Shown here one piece after another: positions 7,426 through 8,702 of a stretch of DNA of 8,702 nucleotides; position 1 is the stretch's first letter, and each line of letters opens with the position of its first letter. The notes below the pieces were generated by a model. It searched no databases. It saw only the letters and a program-made list of their open reading frames with translations, and was not told the DNA's origin. Source of the stretch: Peptoniphilus_A sp050943655 (GTDB lineage Bacteria > Bacillota > Clostridia > Tissierellales > Peptoniphilaceae); contig NZ_JBMNPQ010000061.1 of the NCBI RefSeq assembly GCF_050943655.1, forward strand, positions 1 to 8,702, given 5' to 3'. The position numbers and the translations under genes are program-made.

Positions 7426-7458
7426 TAATCCCCTGCAAAAAGTAGGGGATTAATTTTT
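7426..7458 (+). terminator. Rho-independent terminator of the operon
   Basis: TAATCCCCT (7426-7434) pairs perfectly with AGGGGATTA (7444-7452) around a 9-base loop, followed by a run of five T (7454-7458). It begins 19 bases after the stop of the amidotransferase gene and closes the transcription unit. Confidence 0.9.
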
Positions 7459-7478
7459 ATTATGTTGAGTAGTATGGA

Positions 7479-7525
7479 GGCGCGCCGCGTGGCATGTGGA
7501 TAAGGGATTTGTAAATTGAGGATAA
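7479..7525 (+). other. GC-rich patch with DnaA-box-like sites
   Basis: GGCGCGCCGCG (7479-7489) is a sharp GC spike in AT-rich DNA. It is followed by TGTGGATAA (7495-7503), the exact reverse complement of the TTATCCACA DnaA box. TGAGGATAA (7517-7525) follows 22 bases on in the same orientation with one mismatch. An A-rich stretch (7546-7595) comes next. Two sites are too few to call an origin, and no replication gene is present. It may be a minor DnaA-binding site or coincidence. Confidence 0.3.
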
Positions 7526-7596
7526 ATAGCCTTGTCGTCTTGACTAGAAAACCTTACGAAAACTTAAAACAAAATAAAATAAAGAATTAAACAAAG

Positions 7597-7668
7597 GAAA
7601 AAAGGTATGTCAGAGGAACCGCTCGGGCCGCTAGGCCAAGTAACGTTCCCCTGACATATCCTTTTTTC
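7597..7668. other. Long hairpin with GC-rich head, candidate structured RNA or bidirectional terminator
   Basis: The arms at 7597-7619 and 7645-7668 pair over 22 bp with one mismatch (7614 with 7650) and one bulge (7659). A six-A run and a six-T run form the outer part, so either strand could terminate with a U tract. The 25-base apical region is strikingly GC-rich and contains GGCC-GCTA-GGCC (7626-7637), a second small hairpin. A TTGACT (7540-7545) lies upstream, but I see no good -10 for it. The identity is unknown; I do not recognise it as tmRNA, 6S RNA, SRP RNA or a named riboswitch. Confidence 0.5.
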
Positions 7669-7686
7669 TATTAATAAAGAATTTGG

Positions 7687-7807
7687 AAGGCCTACCACCC
7701 GTCATTCTGAGTGAAAGAAAATTCGCATAAATTTTCTGGGTCGCCGTGTACCCGGAAGGGTGAAGAATCTGCAAAGCAGTCAAGCGAGACCTTATTGTCT
7801 TAAAGAA
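7687..7807 (+). repeat. Tandem left-arm copy of the GTCATTCTGAG repeat, 121-bp unit
   Basis: GTCATTCTGAG starts at 7701 and again at 7822, exactly 121 bases later, and the preceding bases also match (AAGGCCTACCACCC and AAGACCTCCCATCC). The two copies share an identical 34-base block (7740-7773 and 7850-7883) containing ACCC-GGAA-GGGT, a 4-bp hairpin with a GNRA-type loop. This copy has an extra 11 bases before the identical block and holds an 8-bp hairpin there (7716-7723 with 7730-7737). No right arm follows, so it looks like a partial tandem duplication of the neighbouring element. Confidence 0.75.
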
Positions 7808-7821
7808 AAGACCTCCCATCC

Positions 7822-8091
7822 GTCATTCTGAGCGAGCGTGAAATGCGGAGTCGCCGTGTACCCGGAAGGGTGAAGAATCTGCACCTTCTGGAGAAACAAC
7901 CTATGCGTCTTAATAAGAAAACCCAACGGAGAAGATACTCCAAAACACTTTCTCATCAAAACGACCACACATCGTTCCCAAGTCTCTACAGATCCTTTAT
8001 AGACCTAACAGAAATCTTTGATTTCGTAATAGGTCTTATGCTGTAAAGTGCGACTCCGTCGTCGTAAAGTTCCTCCTCCACTCAGTATGAC
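7822..8091 (+). repeat. Complete 270-bp repeat element with nested inverted arms
   Basis: The ends are GTCATTCTGAG (7822-7832) and CTCAGTATGAC (8081-8091), inverse at 10 of 11 positions. Inside them CGGAGTCGC (7846-7854) pairs with GCGACTCCG (8050-8058), and AAGAATCTG pairs with CAGATCCTT with one mismatch. The middle carries a GGAG/CTCC mini-hairpin and a segment shared with 2-30 and 271-285. The whole could fold as one large imperfect hairpin. A frame of 67 codons crosses it but has no ribosome binding site and reads repeat sequence, so I do not call a gene. It resembles a miniature, non-autonomous mobile element; the enzyme that moves it is not in the window. Confidence 0.7.
8001..8036. 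repeat. Perfect two-part hairpin inside the repeat element
   Basis: AGACCTA (8001-8007) pairs with TAGGTCT (8030-8036), and inside it GAAATC (8011-8016) pairs with GATTTC (8020-8025) around a TTT loop. It sits in the right arm between two conserved arm segments. The copies at 1-81 and 163-315 have no visible equivalent, so it looks like an addition specific to this copy. Confidence 0.6.
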
Positions 8092-8138
8092 AAATTTAAA
8101 GTTTTATTAAAATGAACAGACATATTTTAACAATCCAC

Positions 8139-8176
8139 TTATCGATAAACGATAAATTTTTATTGTAATTCGATAA
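8139..8176. promoter_or_regulatory. CGATAA repeat operator upstream of the DUF2975 gene
   Basis: TTATCG (8139-8144) and CGATAA (8150-8155) form a perfect inverted repeat with a 5-base spacer. CGATAA also occurs at 8143-8148 and 8171-8176, giving three same-strand copies at spacings of 7 and 21. The sites flank and enter the promoter. The likely binder is the small Cro/CI-type protein whose gene begins at 8688, which would make this an autoregulated pair; that is inference. Confidence 0.5.
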
Positions 8177-8191
8177 TAACAGTGGTATTCT
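8163..8191 (+). promoter_or_regulatory. Candidate promoter of the DUF2975 gene
   Basis: TTGTAA (8163-8168), 17 bases, then TATTCT (8186-8191) matches the consensus at 4 of 6 in each box, but puts the transcription start almost at the ribosome binding site. GATAAT at 8172-8177 is a better -10 with a more usual leader length but lacks a -35. Either way the CGATAA site at 8171-8176 lies within the promoter. Confidence 0.35.
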
Positions 8192-8209
8192 TTATTCAAG
8201 AGGTGTGTT

Positions 8210-8680
8210 ATGAAAAAGTTTAGAGTTTTTTTGGTAGGTGCGTCCCTCATCGTTTTAATTTTTGCTTTGCTGTTTGCTTCTTATGAGCTAATTGCAATTT
8301 CTAAAAAGTTTGCGGAATTTTTCCCCGAGTTTTCTAATATGAGACTTCCCATGCTTGTGCTGTGCGAAATCATTGTTTTTGCGACGATTTTTGCTCTTGG
8401 TACTGGTTTTAGGTGCTTAATTTTTTATAGGAATGGAAATATTTTTCAAAAGTCAATGCTTAGAGGTCTTCAAAATATCGGCCTTTCTTTTGTGCTTTCT
8501 ATTTTTGCAATGATTCTTATAATTTTTTATACGAATCTTAATTTGGACGGCTCTATTACCAATTTGTTCGTTGGAGTTGGTATTTTTATTTATTTGTTGT
8601 TGTCACAAGTTTTCTTCATTCTTTCGGACCTTGTTGCCGAGGGAACCCGTTTAAAAGAAGAAAATGATCTGACTATATGA
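8210..8680 (+). CDS. DUF2975 family membrane protein
   Basis: A 156-residue integral membrane protein with four hydrophobic segments at about 7-30, 46-69, 89-110 and 116-138. The loop FYRNGNIFQKSMLRGLQNIG (72-91) and the terminal KEENDLTI match what I recall of DUF2975 proteins, whose function is unknown. They are commonly encoded just before a small Cro/CI-type repressor, as here: the next start codon follows after seven bases. AAGAGGTG lies just before the chosen ATG. The gene is T-rich on its coding strand, unlike the A-rich genes of the upstream operon, and is separated from them by repeats, so it is an independent unit. The membrane protein may antagonise its partner repressor, but that is speculation. 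Confidence 0.75.
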   Translation: MKKFRVFLVGASLIVLIFALLFASYELIAISKKFAEFFPEFSNMRLPMLVLCEIIVFATIFALGTGFRCLIFYRNGNIFQKSMLRGLQNIGLSFVLSIFAMILIIFYTNLNLDGSITNLFVGVGIFIYLLLSQVFFILSDLVAEGTRLKEENDLTI

Positions 8681-8687
8681 GGTTTTT

Positions 8688-8702
8688 ATGGGAAAGATAA
8701 TT
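8688..8702 (+). CDS. Start of a probable small Cro/CI-type regulator, cut by the window edge
   Basis: Only five codons are visible (MGKII). The ATG follows TGAGG, which overlaps the stop of the DUF2975 gene, at five bases spacing, so the two genes are translationally close. DUF2975 genes are usually followed by a helix-turn-helix protein of about 70 residues, many of which begin with a similar short hydrophobic stretch. The identity rests on that neighbourhood, not on visible domain sequence. Confidence 0.5.

Noticed and set aside
7479..7600. Replication origin
   Set aside because: There is only one perfect and one near DnaA box, and no dnaA, dnaN or plasmid replication gene in the window.
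7631..7819. A 62-codon open frame on the minus strand
   Set aside because: It covers part of the hairpin and a repeat arm, has no start signal and no recognisable protein character.
7843..8046. A 67-codon open frame on the plus strand
   Set aside because: It runs through repeat-element sequence, has no ribosome binding site and gives a low-complexity basic peptide unlike any family.
163..8091. CRISPR array
   Set aside because: The repeats are long, few, irregularly spaced and inverted as well as direct, with no uniform spacers and no cas genes.

Overview
The window comes from a low-GC, Gram-positive-like anaerobe. Coding DNA is AT-rich, Shine-Dalgarno sites are strong (AAGGAG, AGGAGG), terminators are hairpins with T runs, and amino-acid transport dominates. 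An amino-acid-fermenting Firmicute of the Peptoniphilus/Anaerococcus kind fits, but that placement is inference and I could not test it.

Layout. Bases 1-360 hold no gene. They carry two partial copies of a dispersed repeat whose arms begin GTCATTCTGAG. A LysR-type regulator (361-1239, minus) is divergent from an opine-dehydrogenase-family gene (1367-2608). The two promoters overlap face to face around a perfect 13-bp palindrome of the LysR T-N11-A form. A hairpin terminator follows the dehydrogenase. Then comes a tight four-gene run on the plus strand: an MmgE/PrpD-family enzyme (2677-4020), a GltS-like sodium/glutamate symporter (4026-5399), a divergent AGCS-family sodium/amino-acid symporter (5416-6783) and a stand-alone class I glutamine amidotransferase-like protein (6780-7406). 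The run ends in a strong terminator.

Bases 7407-8209 contain no convincing gene. They hold a GC-rich patch next to a perfect DnaA-box match, a 72-nt near-perfect hairpin with a GC-rich head, and further copies of the GTCATTCTGAG repeat, including a 270-bp element with nested inverted arms. At the right edge a DUF2975 membrane protein (8210-8680) is followed by the first five codons of a gene expected to be a small Cro/CI-type repressor. Its promoter carries repeated CGATAA half-sites.

How the genes may work together. Opine dehydrogenases make or oxidatively split secondary-amine conjugates of an amino acid and a 2-oxo acid. The MmgE/PrpD family includes iminodisuccinate epimerase, which acts on just such an imino-diacid. 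With two sodium-coupled amino-acid transporters, an amidotransferase-type hydrolase and a dedicated LysR regulator, the locus looks like a module for taking up and degrading (or making) an opine-like amino-acid conjugate. This is the most interesting hypothesis here, but the substrate is unknown and no single gene proves it.
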